Of a stretch of 64,000 nt of DNA, positions 53,980 to 64,000 are shown in pieces. How positions within the stretch are numbered: the first letter of the stretch is position 1; every line of letters begins with the position of its first letter. The stretch lies in assembly GCA_965222645.1 (NCBI GenBank), contig OZ244968.1, positions 2,604,001 through 2,668,000 on the forward strand, written 5' to 3'. The stretch comes from JABDMH01 sp965222645 (GTDB lineage Bacteria; Bacteroidota; Bacteroidia; Chitinophagales; Saprospiraceae). The notes beneath the pieces were generated by a model. That model saw only the letters and a program-made list of their open reading frames with translations. It was not told where the DNA came from and did not search any database. Position numbers and translations under genes: made by a program.

Positions 53980-55314
53980 TTCATCTTTCGAGTTTGCAGA
54001 GTCCTGTGTTTTTGCTAAACAGTCGCCTGGGCCTCTTCACTGCGGCTCCATTGAAAAACGGAGCGTCTCTTCTCCCGAAGTTACGAGACCATTTTGCCTA
54101 GTTCCTTAACCACGAATCACTCGAGCGCCTTAGGATTCTCTCCTCGACTACCTGTGTCGGTTTACGGTACGGGCTGTAAATACCTGAAGCTTAGAGACTT
54201 TTCTTGGAAGTACGCTTGGGGTCATTATCCCCGATTTGCGAACAAAACGGGGTACTATTGCGGCTCAGCTCAACCCGTCTTTTAACCCGGGCATCAACAC
54301 CTTCTCGCTTCAACGATGCAATCCGTCGCATCGCAGACCTTACGCACCTTCGTCCTCCCATCGCAGTATATACAGGTACCGGAATATTAACCGGTTTACC
54401 ATCGGATTCGCCCTTCGGCTACTCCTTAGGACCCGACTAACCCTGATCTGATTAGCATAGATCAAGGAACCCTTAGTCTTACGGCGATCCGGTATCTCAC
54501 CGGATTTATCGTTACTCATGCCTACATTTGCTTTCGTGATCTCTCCAATCCCGCTCACGCGAGACCTTCTGCGAAATCACGATGCTCCCCTACCTAGTGA
54601 CAATCTCGAAAGAAGTCACTACCAAAGCTTCGGTGGTTTACTTGATGCCCGATTATTTTCCGCGCAAGAACGCTCGACTAGTGAGCTGTTACGCACTCTT
54701 TAAATGAATGGCTGCTTCCAAGCCAACATCCTAGCTGTCATTGCATTCTCACCTCGTTCATCCAACTTAGTAAACACTTAGGGACCTTAGCTGTTGGTCT
54801 GGGTTGTTTCCCTCTCGGCTACGGACCTTAGCACCCGCAGCCTCACTGCATATCTAACTGTCATGGCATTCGGAGTTCATCAGGGGTTGGTAGGCGGTGA
54901 AGCCCCCTAGCCCTATTGGTAGCTCTACCTCCATGACATATAAAATACACGCTGCACCTAAATGCATTTCGGGGAGTACGAGCTATCTCCTGGTTTGATT
55001 AGCCTTTCACCCCTACCCACAGGTCATCCAAACATTTTTCAACATGAACTGGTTCGGCCCTCCATCCCGAGATTATCGGGACTTCAGCCTGCCCATGGGT
55101 AGATCACCAGGTTTCGCGTCTACCCCTGCTAGCTATGTCGCCCTATTCAGACTCGCTTTCGCTACGCCTACTTCCCTTAAGGAATTAAACTTGCTAACAA
55201 GGTGTAACTCGTAGGCTCATTATGCAAAAGGCACGCCGTCATACTGACGGTAACCGTCAGTACTCCGACCGCTTGTAAGCGTATGGTTTCAGGTTCTTTT
55301 TCACTCCCTTGCTT

Positions 55315-55348
<34 letters not shown>

Positions 55349-55825
55349 TCACTATCGGTCTTCTAGAAGTATTTAGCCTTACCAGATGGTGCTGGCAAAT
55401 TCACACAAAGTTTCACCGGCTTCGTGCTACTCAGGATACCCGCCAATTATTCTTCCTTACGTGTACAGGATTATCACCTTCTATGATTTAGTTTTCCAAA
55501 CTAATTCCACTTAAGAAAAATAAAATTATGCAGGTCCTACAACCCCCCGGCTCAAATGAACCAAGGTTTGGGCTATTTCGCTTTCGCTCGCCACTACTCA
55601 CGAAATCACTATTGTTTTCTCTTCCTCCAGGTACTTAGATGTTTCAGTTCCCTGGGTTACCTCTCCGATTGCTCGGAGTCACTGGTCTTCAACCAGCGAG
55701 GTTATCCCATTCGGACATCTACGGATCAAAGCTCGTTTGCAGCTCCCCGTAGCTTATCGCAGCTTACCACGTCCTTCGTCGTCTCTAGAAGCCAAGGCAT
55801 CCCCCATACGCTCTTATTTGCTTCC

Positions 55826-56079
55826 TAACTCTTTAATCACCGCTATCTTTCCAACACTTTTCACGTATTTATTTACATAAATATCCTTAGCGCTTTATAA
55901 ATTTTAATTTCTTCCCATCTATTCAAAGAACTTCATCCACACCTGTATCAACCTTTACTACCAAGGAGATACTACAGTGATTTATTATGGATTATTAATT
56001 TCTTGTTTATTACAAAGACACGAAAATGGGTAAAGTGTGCTTCATTAAAAGTAAAATGAAGTAGACTTTTAGACTCTTA
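55826..56079 (-). other. 16S-23S internal spacer without tRNA genes
   Basis: The spacer of about 254 nt is AT-rich. I see no cloverleaf, T-loop GTTCGA-type motif or tRNA-Ile/tRNA-Ala sequence. Many Bacteroidota rRNA operons carry these two tRNAs here. It should hold the processing stems of 16S and 23S. Confidence 0.8.
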
Positions 56080-57612
<1,533 letters not shown>

Positions 57613-57891
57613 AAATTCTTACTAATCTTTGTGTACTCTAACAATCTGTTTTTCCGTAAGAAGAAAAAGATCTAAGTACTTCTATCCGTCTAAGCTCATT
57701 TTGTTTTAATTACGCTACCTTACCCATTCGTGTCAATGAACTTCTTATTATTCATCCAAACTAAATTGCCTGGACGATTACGGTTTTTCGTCTAAAACCG
57801 AATTTTAATCTCTATCTAAAAATAGTCTTCAGGAGTGGTTCGTCTCACACTTTTCCCTCAAACCGACTAACCCCTTTTCCTTAAGCGCGTG

Positions 57892-57922
57892 CAAATATAA
57901 AGCTACTATTTACAATTGCAAA
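57892..57922 (-). promoter_or_regulatory. Bacteroidota-type rRNA promoter
   Basis: On the minus strand TTTG (57922-57919), a 19-bp spacer and TATATTTG (57899-57892) match the Bacteroidota promoter TTTG-N19-21-TAnnTTTG. It lies about 280 bp upstream of 16S, leaving a leader of typical size. The rest of 57613-58033 shows no gene. Confidence 0.7.
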
Positions 57923-58033
57923 CTATTCGCCCACGAAAAAGAAGGCCACGAGGTATATTAGGATTTGAGCCCAGTAAAATCGGCATTTTTTTTTAAAAAA
58001 TCAAGCTTAATAACCCCACCTTGCATCTTTTGC

Positions 58034-60403
58034 CTATTCCTTCGCCTTTGTTTCTTCCGTTTTTGATTCCTCTACCGCTTCAGTTGTTTCCCCTTTCTTA
58101 TCGGTTTCTTCCATCACCTCTGCAGCTTCTCCCTCAGCCTCCGATCCTTCTGTTTTAGCCTCCACAGTATCTTCACTCTCCGCTTGCATCTCCTCCTTCT
58201 TTTCCTCTACTTTTGCTTCTGGTGGCTCTTCTACTTGTTCCTTCTTCTCTTCTATTTTATCCACCACTACTGCTTCTGCCTCTTCCTTTTTCTCATCTGT
58301 CTTATCTTCTTCAGCTGGTTCCACCTTTTCCTCCCCCTTTGCCGGTGCTTTTTTAGACTCCGCCTTTGACTGAGCTACCGGCTCTTCTTTCTTCTTCTCA
58401 GCTTTAGCCTTCGCAACTGGAGCCTTTTCCTCCTCCTTCTCCACTTTCTTGGCTCCTTGCTTAGATCCCTTGTCACTGTCATGTAGTTGCTCTTTGAGCT
58501 GTGCCAGGGCATCTAAATCTCCCAATGTGGTTTTTTCCAACTTGGATTGCTGCTTCCTTACTACTTTTCTCACCTTTTCATGCTCTCCCCGCTTTGTCTT
58601 TCGTATTTGATCTTCAGCTTCCCGCTGGATGTCTTCCAAATACCGCAAATGCGACACCAGGATCCGTTTGTCATCCCGGTTAAATTCGATCACTTTTACC
58701 GTGATGACTTCATCGACATCAGCTTGCTTTCCATCTTCTTTCTTAATGTGCTTAATCGGTGCATAGGCCTCAAGACCATATGGCAATTGGACGATCGCAC
58801 CGCGGTCTTCCTTGCGCACAATTGTTGCCTCATGATAAGATCCTTCCGGGAATACCTGCTCGAAAGTGTCCCAGGGGTTTTCCTCTATTTGTTTGTGTCC
58901 CAAAGACAACTTTCTACTCTCCTTGTCAATCTCCAGAATGACGATTTCGATCTCGTCGCCTACCTTAACCAACTCGGATGGGTGAGAATACCGTTTAGTC
59001 CATGAAAGATCAGAAATATGGACCATCCCTCCAATACCATCTATCAGCTCTACAAACACGCCGTAAGGTGTAAGATTTTTGACTTCACCGGTGTGCCTGC
59101 TGTCGATTGGGAATTTCTTCTCGATCTCCTCCCAGGGATCTGCAGAAAGTTGCTTCAAGCTCAACGACATCTTTCGATCCTCCCTGCTCAAGGTCACCAC
59201 CTTGGCCTCAAATTCTTGATCAATGGAGAAAAATTCACGAGCATTAACAGGTTGGTTACTCCACGAAACTTCCGAAACGTGAATCAGTCCCTCTACGCCG
59301 GGAGTGATCTCTAAAAATGCTCCGTAATCTTCCACATTGACAATCTTACCCTTTACTACCGAGCCCTCTGCAATCTTATCCTCCAGTACATCCCACGGGT
59401 GTGGTTGCAATTGCTTTAAACCCAACGAGATTCTTTTTTTGTCTTCATCAAAATCCAAGACGACGACATTGAGCTTTTCATTGAGCTCAAGGACTTCATT
59501 GGGATGGTTTATCCTGCCCCATGAAATGTCTGTGATATAGAGCAGACCATCGATACCCCCGAGATCCATAAACGCTCCAAAATCCGTTATGTTTTTTACG
59601 ATGCCCTCGAGCACCTGACCTTTTTCCAAGCCGGCAATGATTGTATCCCGTTGATCAGCGAGATCACTTTCGATCAAGGCCTTGTGCGAGACTACGGCAT
59701 TCTTTATGGCCTCATTGATCTTGACCACTTTAAACTCCATCGTCTTACCGACATAGCTGTCGTAATCAATAACTGGCTTGATATCTATCTGTGATCCCGG
59801 TAAGAACGTTTCCAATCCCGAGCAATCGGCGATGAGACCACCTTTTGTCTTGCTGATGATGGTCCCCTTGATAATGGTACCATTCTTATAACTGTCTACT
59901 ATGTTTTCCCAAGCTCGAAGAAGTTTTGCTTTTCGGCGCGATAAGATGAGTTGTCCCCTTTCATCCTCCTGATGTTCGACATAGACCGATACTTCATCAC
60001 CGATTTTTAGATCCGGATTATCTCTAAATTCTGACAGGGACACCAGACCATCCGATTTATAATTAATGTCAAGCACGACATCCCCGCTATTAATTGCGGT
60101 CACAGTCCCCTGAACAATCTCATTTTCGTTGATCTGCGAAAGCGATTTCTCGTAATCTTTGAGATAATCAGCGATCTCTTTTTCCGAGTAGCTTAGCGTG
60201 TTTTTCTTTCCAACAGACCAATCAAATTCATCATGAGCTCCAGCTACCTCTTCCGGTTCTTCTAAGATTACTTCTTCCGCCACCTCAGGTGACGAATCTG
60301 CGGCTGCATCCGTTTCTTTTGACGTTTCTGTTTCGGTAATTTGTGATTCCTTGGATGAATCCTCTTTTTGAGAGTCCTCTACTTGATCTTTATCATCTAA
60401 CAT
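58034..60403 (-). CDS. rpsA: 30S ribosomal protein S1 with long charged C-terminal tail
   Basis: This protein of about 789 residues starts at the ATG at 60403 (MLDDKDQVED). After an acidic N-terminal stretch of about 85 residues come six S1 RNA-binding domains, recognisable by VQGTVTAINSGDVVLDI, IKGTIISKTKGGLIADC, LEGIVKNITDFGAFMDL, VKGKIVNVEDYGAFLEI, TGEVKNLTPYGVFVEL and HEATIVRKEDRGAIVQL. They help the ribosome bind mRNA. A tail of about 200 residues made almost wholly of Glu, Lys, Ala and Val follows. E. coli S1 is about 557 residues, so the tail is an unusual addition. Confidence 0.93.
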   Translation of the reverse strand: MLDDKDQVEDSQKEDSSKESQITETETSKETDAAADSSPEVAEEVILEEPEEVAGAHDEFDWSVGKKNTLSYSEKEIADYLKDYEKSLSQINENEIVQGTVTAINSGDVVLDINYKSDGLVSLSEFRDNPDLKIGDEVSVYVEHQEDERGQLILSRRKAKLLRAWENIVDSYKNGTIIKGTIISKTKGGLIADCSGLETFLPGSQIDIKPVIDYDSYVGKTMEFKVVKINEAIKNAVVSHKALIESDLADQRDTIIAGLEKGQVLEGIVKNITDFGAFMDLGGIDGLLYITDISWGRINHPNEVLELNEKLNVVVLDFDEDKKRISLGLKQLQPHPWDVLEDKIAEGSVVKGKIVNVEDYGAFLEITPGVEGLIHVSEVSWSNQPVNAREFFSIDQEFEAKVVTLSREDRKMSLSLKQLSADPWEEIEKKFPIDSRHTGEVKNLTPYGVFVELIDGIGGMVHISDLSWTKRYSHPSELVKVGDEIEIVILEIDKESRKLSLGHKQIEENPWDTFEQVFPEGSYHEATIVRKEDRGAIVQLPYGLEAYAPIKHIKKEDGKQADVDEVITVKVIEFNRDDKRILVSHLRYLEDIQREAEDQIRKTKRGEHEKVRKVVRKQQSKLEKTTLGDLDALAQLKEQLHDSDKGSKQGAKKVEKEEEKAPVAKAKAEKKKEEPVAQSKAESKKAPAKGEEKVEPAEEDKTDEKKEEAEAVVVDKIEEKKEQVEEPPEAKVEEKKEEMQAESEDTVEAKTEGSEAEGEAAEVMEETDKKGETTEAVEESKTEETKAKE

Positions 60404-60708
60404 ATTGAAAACCAAGTCGAAATTTGTACCCGGCTATTACGGGTTAGGTTAAGTAATAATTTTTAGCGCGGCAAAGGTATGATTATTTTGAGGAATCGGT
60501 GGTTTGTTTAAAGTCTGACTCTCAGGGAAGGAGGGTTGCCTCAGTGCGTGAGTTAGAAAATACATCCACAATTCCCCAGGCAAGTGATCTAGTGGCCTGT
60601 CACATTTAATTGTGTTTCTTTTGGCATATGTGTTTTCTCCTACAATAAGCTATCTCTCCCTACAATTGAACCACATCTCAAAAAAATCATTTTGACGGTA
60701 GCGTCAAT

Positions 60709-63342
60709 TTATTCATGACGAATTGCTTCACTCGGATTCAGTTGAGCCACTTTAAGATTCTGATATCCGACAGTGATAAAGGCAAAAATACCAACTGCTA
60801 GCAAAGCAATGATCAGTACCCACCAGGGGAATGCAATGTGATAGGAATATCCATGTAGCCAATTTTGCATCACTAAATAAATCACCGGAAATCCGATCAA
60901 TCCGGCAATCAAGATCAACCACAGATACTCACGGAAAAACGAAAGTACAATCTGACCAGTAGAAGCACCCAGTACCTTACGAATACCAATTTCCTTCGTG
61001 CGTTTAGTGGCCAAGAACGACGACAGCCCCAGGAGGCCTAAGCTAGCCACAATGATTGCCAAGAGTGCAAAATTGGCAAATAACCCACCGAACCTTCGAT
61101 CTTCTTGATATAATTTGGCAAAACGTTCATCCACAAATTCGTAGGTAAAGGGAGAATTGGGGAAAAAATCAAACCATGTATCGGATATGCTGGTTATGGT
61201 GGCAGCAGGATCCTGTGCTGACAATTTAACCACATTAAATGGGAGTTGCTCACCATAGAAGAATATTGAAGGTTCAACAGCATCTTTTAGTGAACTCCGA
61301 TTAAAATCTTTCAATACACCTACAATGTCCCACTTTCTACTATCAGGACTGTTTCCAAATTGAAGACGCTCATGCACAACATCATCCATATTTGTCAAGT
61401 TAAGGTAGCTCAAAAGAGCTTCATTTACGATCACAGCCTGGGTATCACTTGCAATTTCCCGATCAAAATTGCGACCGGCCACCAGCTCTAATCCCAGCGT
61501 TGAGGTGACCGCATCATTTATTTGGATTAGATAGACGGTACCTTCTACTCGTTCCGTTTTTCCGACAATCTGGAGCCCGCCACTATTTGAACTTATATCA
61601 GAACTGCCTCCTCCCGGCAAGCTGGACATAGCACCCACAGCTTCCACTCCCTTCTTACGCTCAATCTGATCCAGGAAGGTGCGGTAGTCAATTTCAAATT
61701 GGGCCTGTTGCGTCTGGGGGACCTGAAAATTCTTTATTCCAATTACTCGATTAATATCCATTCCTAAGTCATGACCCCGCATATAATTAACCTGTTGGTA
61801 AACAATGATTGTATTGGCAATCAGTACTAAAGAAGCGGTAAATTGACCAATTACCAGTCCCTTACGGAGTGTTTGACCCCAGGTTGTGTTTTGTAACTTA
61901 CCCTGAACTACATGCACAGGCCTAAATGAGGACAGTACCAATGCTGGATATAGACCTGCGGTAAGGATTCCCAAGAGGAAGAACAACCCCAACTTGATTA
62001 GGAGATCAGTATTGCTTACAACTAAATCAAGGATGTCTTTTCCCACAAATGCATTGAAATACGGTGTTATCAACCAGATGAGCGCTAATGCAGCTAGGGC
62101 GCTTACGAGATTGATGAGGGCTGCCTCGACGAGAAATTGATCAATCAAGTGCTTCTTTCGTGCACCAACCACCTTGCGCAATCCAACCTCCTTTGCCCGG
62201 TCTACGGCCCTGGCAGTAGAGAGATTGATATAATTTACCCAGGCGATGAATATGATAAATAGTGAAATAATATTTAGAAATTTTACTGCTTTGGCATTGC
62301 TATGCAATTCAGGTTCAAAGGTAAAATCAGAGTGTAGGTGAATATTTTCAATGGGTTGGAGATTAAAGAATAGCTTAGTTTCCTCTCCCAAATATTTTCT
62401 GGCAGCAGGTATTAGATTAGCCTCCAATTGTACTATATCGGTATGAGACGCTATATCCAGATAAGTATAGTAGTTAAATCCATTCCATCCATCGTTTTGA
62501 ATTTGGTCTTTAATACTACTCAAAGACATTAGCATATCAAATTTGTAATGTGTGCTTTCTGGAATGTCTTCCAAAATCCCAGTGACACTAAAAGATCGAT
62601 CAAATCTGCTGACGATCCTCAAGTCCTGACCGAGAGCATCTCTACTACCAAAATATTTCTCTGCTTGTGATTCCGTAAGAATGATCGAATTGGGCTCATT
62701 GAGGGCAGTTGCTGGATCTCCATTGAGAAGTTGATAATTAAATATTTTGAAGAAATTCGAATCGGCTGCAATGCAACCCTTTTCTTCAATGATCTGATCA
62801 CCTTTGCGCATTACCAATGGAGAAAACTTGTACGTAGTGGTATACTGTAGCACTTCAGCAAATTCATCTGTTATCACTTTACCCGACGGAGCAAATGACA
62901 TTGCATCCCTTACCTGGATTTGGTCATTAATGATATTATCAGTGGTAAGTCGGACAATTCTCTTGTCAACAATATGTTGCTGATCGTAACTGTTTTCGAA
63001 TGTCGTGTACTGATTAATAAGGAGAAATGCCGCCAATCCCAATCCCAATCCAAAGACATGGATGGCAGTAGTTGATTTGTTCTTACGTAGATTTCTAGAT
63101 CCAATTTTCAAGTAATTTTTTAACATGTCAAATATAAAATGTGGGTAAAAAGTCATAGGCCTGACAATGCCAGGACGAAATAAACTCAAAATCTGTAGTG
63201 TATACTTGATTCCTGCCTTTAAAGGACTCTTCTGATAATTTTCACTATAATGTTCCTCTAAGTCACCGGAAATATCCTCAAGGTACTCTGGACGACAAAA
63301 CCAGGTAAGAAGTTGCAACGATCTTTTCTTAATCCAGGACAT
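60709..63342 (-). CDS. FtsX/MacB-type ABC transporter permease with prefix domain
   Basis: This 877-residue protein has a short N-terminal permease-prefix domain (WIKKRSLQLLTWFCRPEYLEDISGDLEEHY). Two FtsX-like permease units follow, each with a periplasmic MacB-type domain. Typical core sequences are VDRAKEVGLRKVVGARKKHLIDQFLVEAAL and ATKRTKEIGIRKVLGASTGQIVLSFFREY. About nine to ten membrane helices are expected. No ATPase gene lies nearby. It is encoded 3 bp after a PadR regulator, the usual pair in this phylum. The substrate is unknown. The 60404-60708 spacer shows no gene. Confidence 0.9.
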   Translation of the reverse strand: MSWIKKRSLQLLTWFCRPEYLEDISGDLEEHYSENYQKSPLKAGIKYTLQILSLFRPGIVRPMTFYPHFIFDMLKNYLKIGSRNLRKNKSTTAIHVFGLGLGLAAFLLINQYTTFENSYDQQHIVDKRIVRLTTDNIINDQIQVRDAMSFAPSGKVITDEFAEVLQYTTTYKFSPLVMRKGDQIIEEKGCIAADSNFFKIFNYQLLNGDPATALNEPNSIILTESQAEKYFGSRDALGQDLRIVSRFDRSFSVTGILEDIPESTHYKFDMLMSLSSIKDQIQNDGWNGFNYYTYLDIASHTDIVQLEANLIPAARKYLGEETKLFFNLQPIENIHLHSDFTFEPELHSNAKAVKFLNIISLFIIFIAWVNYINLSTARAVDRAKEVGLRKVVGARKKHLIDQFLVEAALINLVSALAALALIWLITPYFNAFVGKDILDLVVSNTDLLIKLGLFFLLGILTAGLYPALVLSSFRPVHVVQGKLQNTTWGQTLRKGLVIGQFTASLVLIANTIIVYQQVNYMRGHDLGMDINRVIGIKNFQVPQTQQAQFEIDYRTFLDQIERKKGVEAVGAMSSLPGGGSSDISSNSGGLQIVGKTERVEGTVYLIQINDAVTSTLGLELVAGRNFDREIASDTQAVIVNEALLSYLNLTNMDDVVHERLQFGNSPDSRKWDIVGVLKDFNRSSLKDAVEPSIFFYGEQLPFNVVKLSAQDPAATITSISDTWFDFFPNSPFTYEFVDERFAKLYQEDRRFGGLFANFALLAIIVASLGLLGLSSFLATKRTKEIGIRKVLGASTGQIVLSFFREYLWLILIAGLIGFPVIYLVMQNWLHGYSYHIAFPWWVLIIALLAVGIFAFITVGYQNLKVAQLNPSEAIRHE

Positions 63343-63345
63343 CTG

Positions 63346-63678
63346 TTAAAAATCAAGCGCTATATCAGGTATGTCATTCCACAATTGCTTACGTGTTTCT
63401 CTAGTTTCTTGAAGTACTTTTTTCCCAAATGCAGTGATGTAGAAAAAGCACTTTCGGCGACCTCCTCGTTGAGCAGTTGCATCCCCTAGCTCCGACCGAA
63501 GAAATCCTTTCTTTTCCAAGCGTCGCAAGGCAGACTGCAAAGCTCCCACACTAATGCCTCGATTGAGTCGTCCCTCTAGTTCACGTTTGATAGACACACC
63601 ATAGGCCTCAGGAAAAAGTACACCAACTGCAAGCATGACAACCTCCTCAAATTCTCCTAAACCATATCTTCTCCTCAT
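63346..63678 (-). CDS. PadR family transcriptional regulator
   Basis: This 110-residue winged-helix protein has the PadR pattern LGEFEEVVMLAVGVLFPEAYGVSI, then ISVGALQSALRRLEKKGFLRSEL and GGRRKCFFYITAFGKKVLQETR. It lies 3 bp upstream of the permease gene and probably represses it in response to an unknown ligand. Its start is just upstream of an AT-rich promoter region. Confidence 0.92.
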   Translation of the reverse strand: MRRRYGLGEFEEVVMLAVGVLFPEAYGVSIKRELEGRLNRGISVGALQSALRRLEKKGFLRSELGDATAQRGGRRKCFFYITAFGKKVLQETRETRKQLWNDIPDIALDF

Positions 63679-63812
63679 TTAATTCCTAATTGTAGTATTG
63701 CTAAGGTAAGGAACAATCTAAATTTCAATGCACTTTTTCTCTACCTCTTAACCACACAATAAATCATCATTTACAAAATGAAATATGGGCATAATGTTAG
63801 TTTTGCAACACT

Positions 63813-63896
63813 GCCGCAGTGGTGGAATTGGTAGACACGCACGTTTCAGGGGCGTGTGTCTTTACGGACGTGCGAGTTCGAGTCTCGCCTGCGGCA
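63813..63896 (+). tRNA. tRNA-Leu (anticodon CAG)
   Basis: GCCGCAG pairs with CTGCGGC plus discriminator A. A class II variable arm, the GTTCGAGTC T-loop and the anticodon loop TTCAGGG in a CACGT/GCGTG stem are visible. CCA is not encoded. It reads CUG codons. Confidence 0.94.
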
Positions 63897-63899
63897 CAA

Positions 63900-64000
63900 T
63901 CATTTGACAAGCATTTTTATCCCCCTTCCATTCCTCGTCGTGACAGACACCAGATAAAACCCCGGCGGCAGGTTAGACATGTTCCAATCGACCTGATGAG
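63900..64000 (-). CDS. C-terminal end of a T9SS-exported protein (cut by window edge)
   Basis: Only 33 residues lie in the window: HQVDWNMSNLPPGFYLVSVT then TRNGRGIKMLVK. This matches the type A sorting tail of type IX secretion substrates (the LPxGxYxVxV ... KxxK pattern). The body of the protein lies beyond the right edge. Confidence 0.75.
   Translation of the reverse strand, partial: HQVDWNMSNLPPGFYLVSVTTRNGRGIKMLVK

Overview
The window looks like a chromosomal segment of a Bacteroidota bacterium, probably from the Saprospiria/Chitinophagia side of the phylum. The supporting signs are a type IX secretion C-terminal sorting tail at the right edge, a DUF5777 protein beside CX4CH and CXXCH cytochromes, a GH3-family protein, an atpD-atpC pair with a very short epsilon subunit, AT-rich spacers, weak Shine-Dalgarno sequences, and an rRNA promoter fitting the Bacteroidota form TTTG-N19-TAnnTTTG. 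The species cannot be named from the sequence alone.

Layout. 1-11.4 kb holds housekeeping and envelope genes: a lipoprotein, a beta-CASP nuclease, an ECF sigma/anti-sigma/DUF4097-like operon, gltX, a polysaccharide deacetylase, a DUF1232 protein, pepP and atpDC. 11.5-19.8 kb carries a DUF5691 / MoxR / DUF5682 gene set, interrupted by an opposite-strand BNR-repeat exoprotein gene and apparently lacking its VWA partner. 19.8-22.7 kb has scpA, an RsmI-like methylase and TPR proteins. 22.9-24.4 kb is a small accessory cassette between related inverted repeats. It carries a DUF2188 gene translationally coupled to a twice-frameshifted gene of an INCPFD-type family. 24.5-27.5 kb holds an epimerase, a PhyH-type oxygenase and a beheaded DUF4143 ATPase. 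27.6-32.8 kb is a damage-response-type cassette: an alternative DnaE, DinB and a divergent XRE/S24 autocleavage-type regulator. 33-38 kb holds a MauG-type peroxidase facing a cytochrome/DUF5777/cytochrome operon. 38-48 kb holds a tRNA-Leu, ftsK, lolA, GH3, truA, an AAA/DUF4143 ATPase and glyA, with two families of palindromic repeats between genes. 48.4-50.5 kb is a decayed accessory zone with a lipoprotein, a duplicated membrane protein, a vestigial second lipoprotein tail, an IS66 remnant and duplicated rRNA-flank repeats.

50.5-57.9 kb is a complete rRNA operon on the minus strand (16S-23S-5S) with no tRNA in the internal spacer. Its 23S gene is the highlight. It is interrupted by three group I introns (746, 705 and 631 nt) after E. 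coli positions 1951, 1931 and 1917, so 14-nt and 20-nt exons lie between them in the helix 69-71 region. Two introns encode single-motif LAGLIDADG endonucleases and the third holds a decayed reading frame. Together they split the conserved sequence that forms the I-CeuI target.

58-64 kb holds ribosomal protein S1 with a long charged tail, a PadR regulator with an FtsX-type permease, a second tRNA-Leu and the end of a secreted protein gene.
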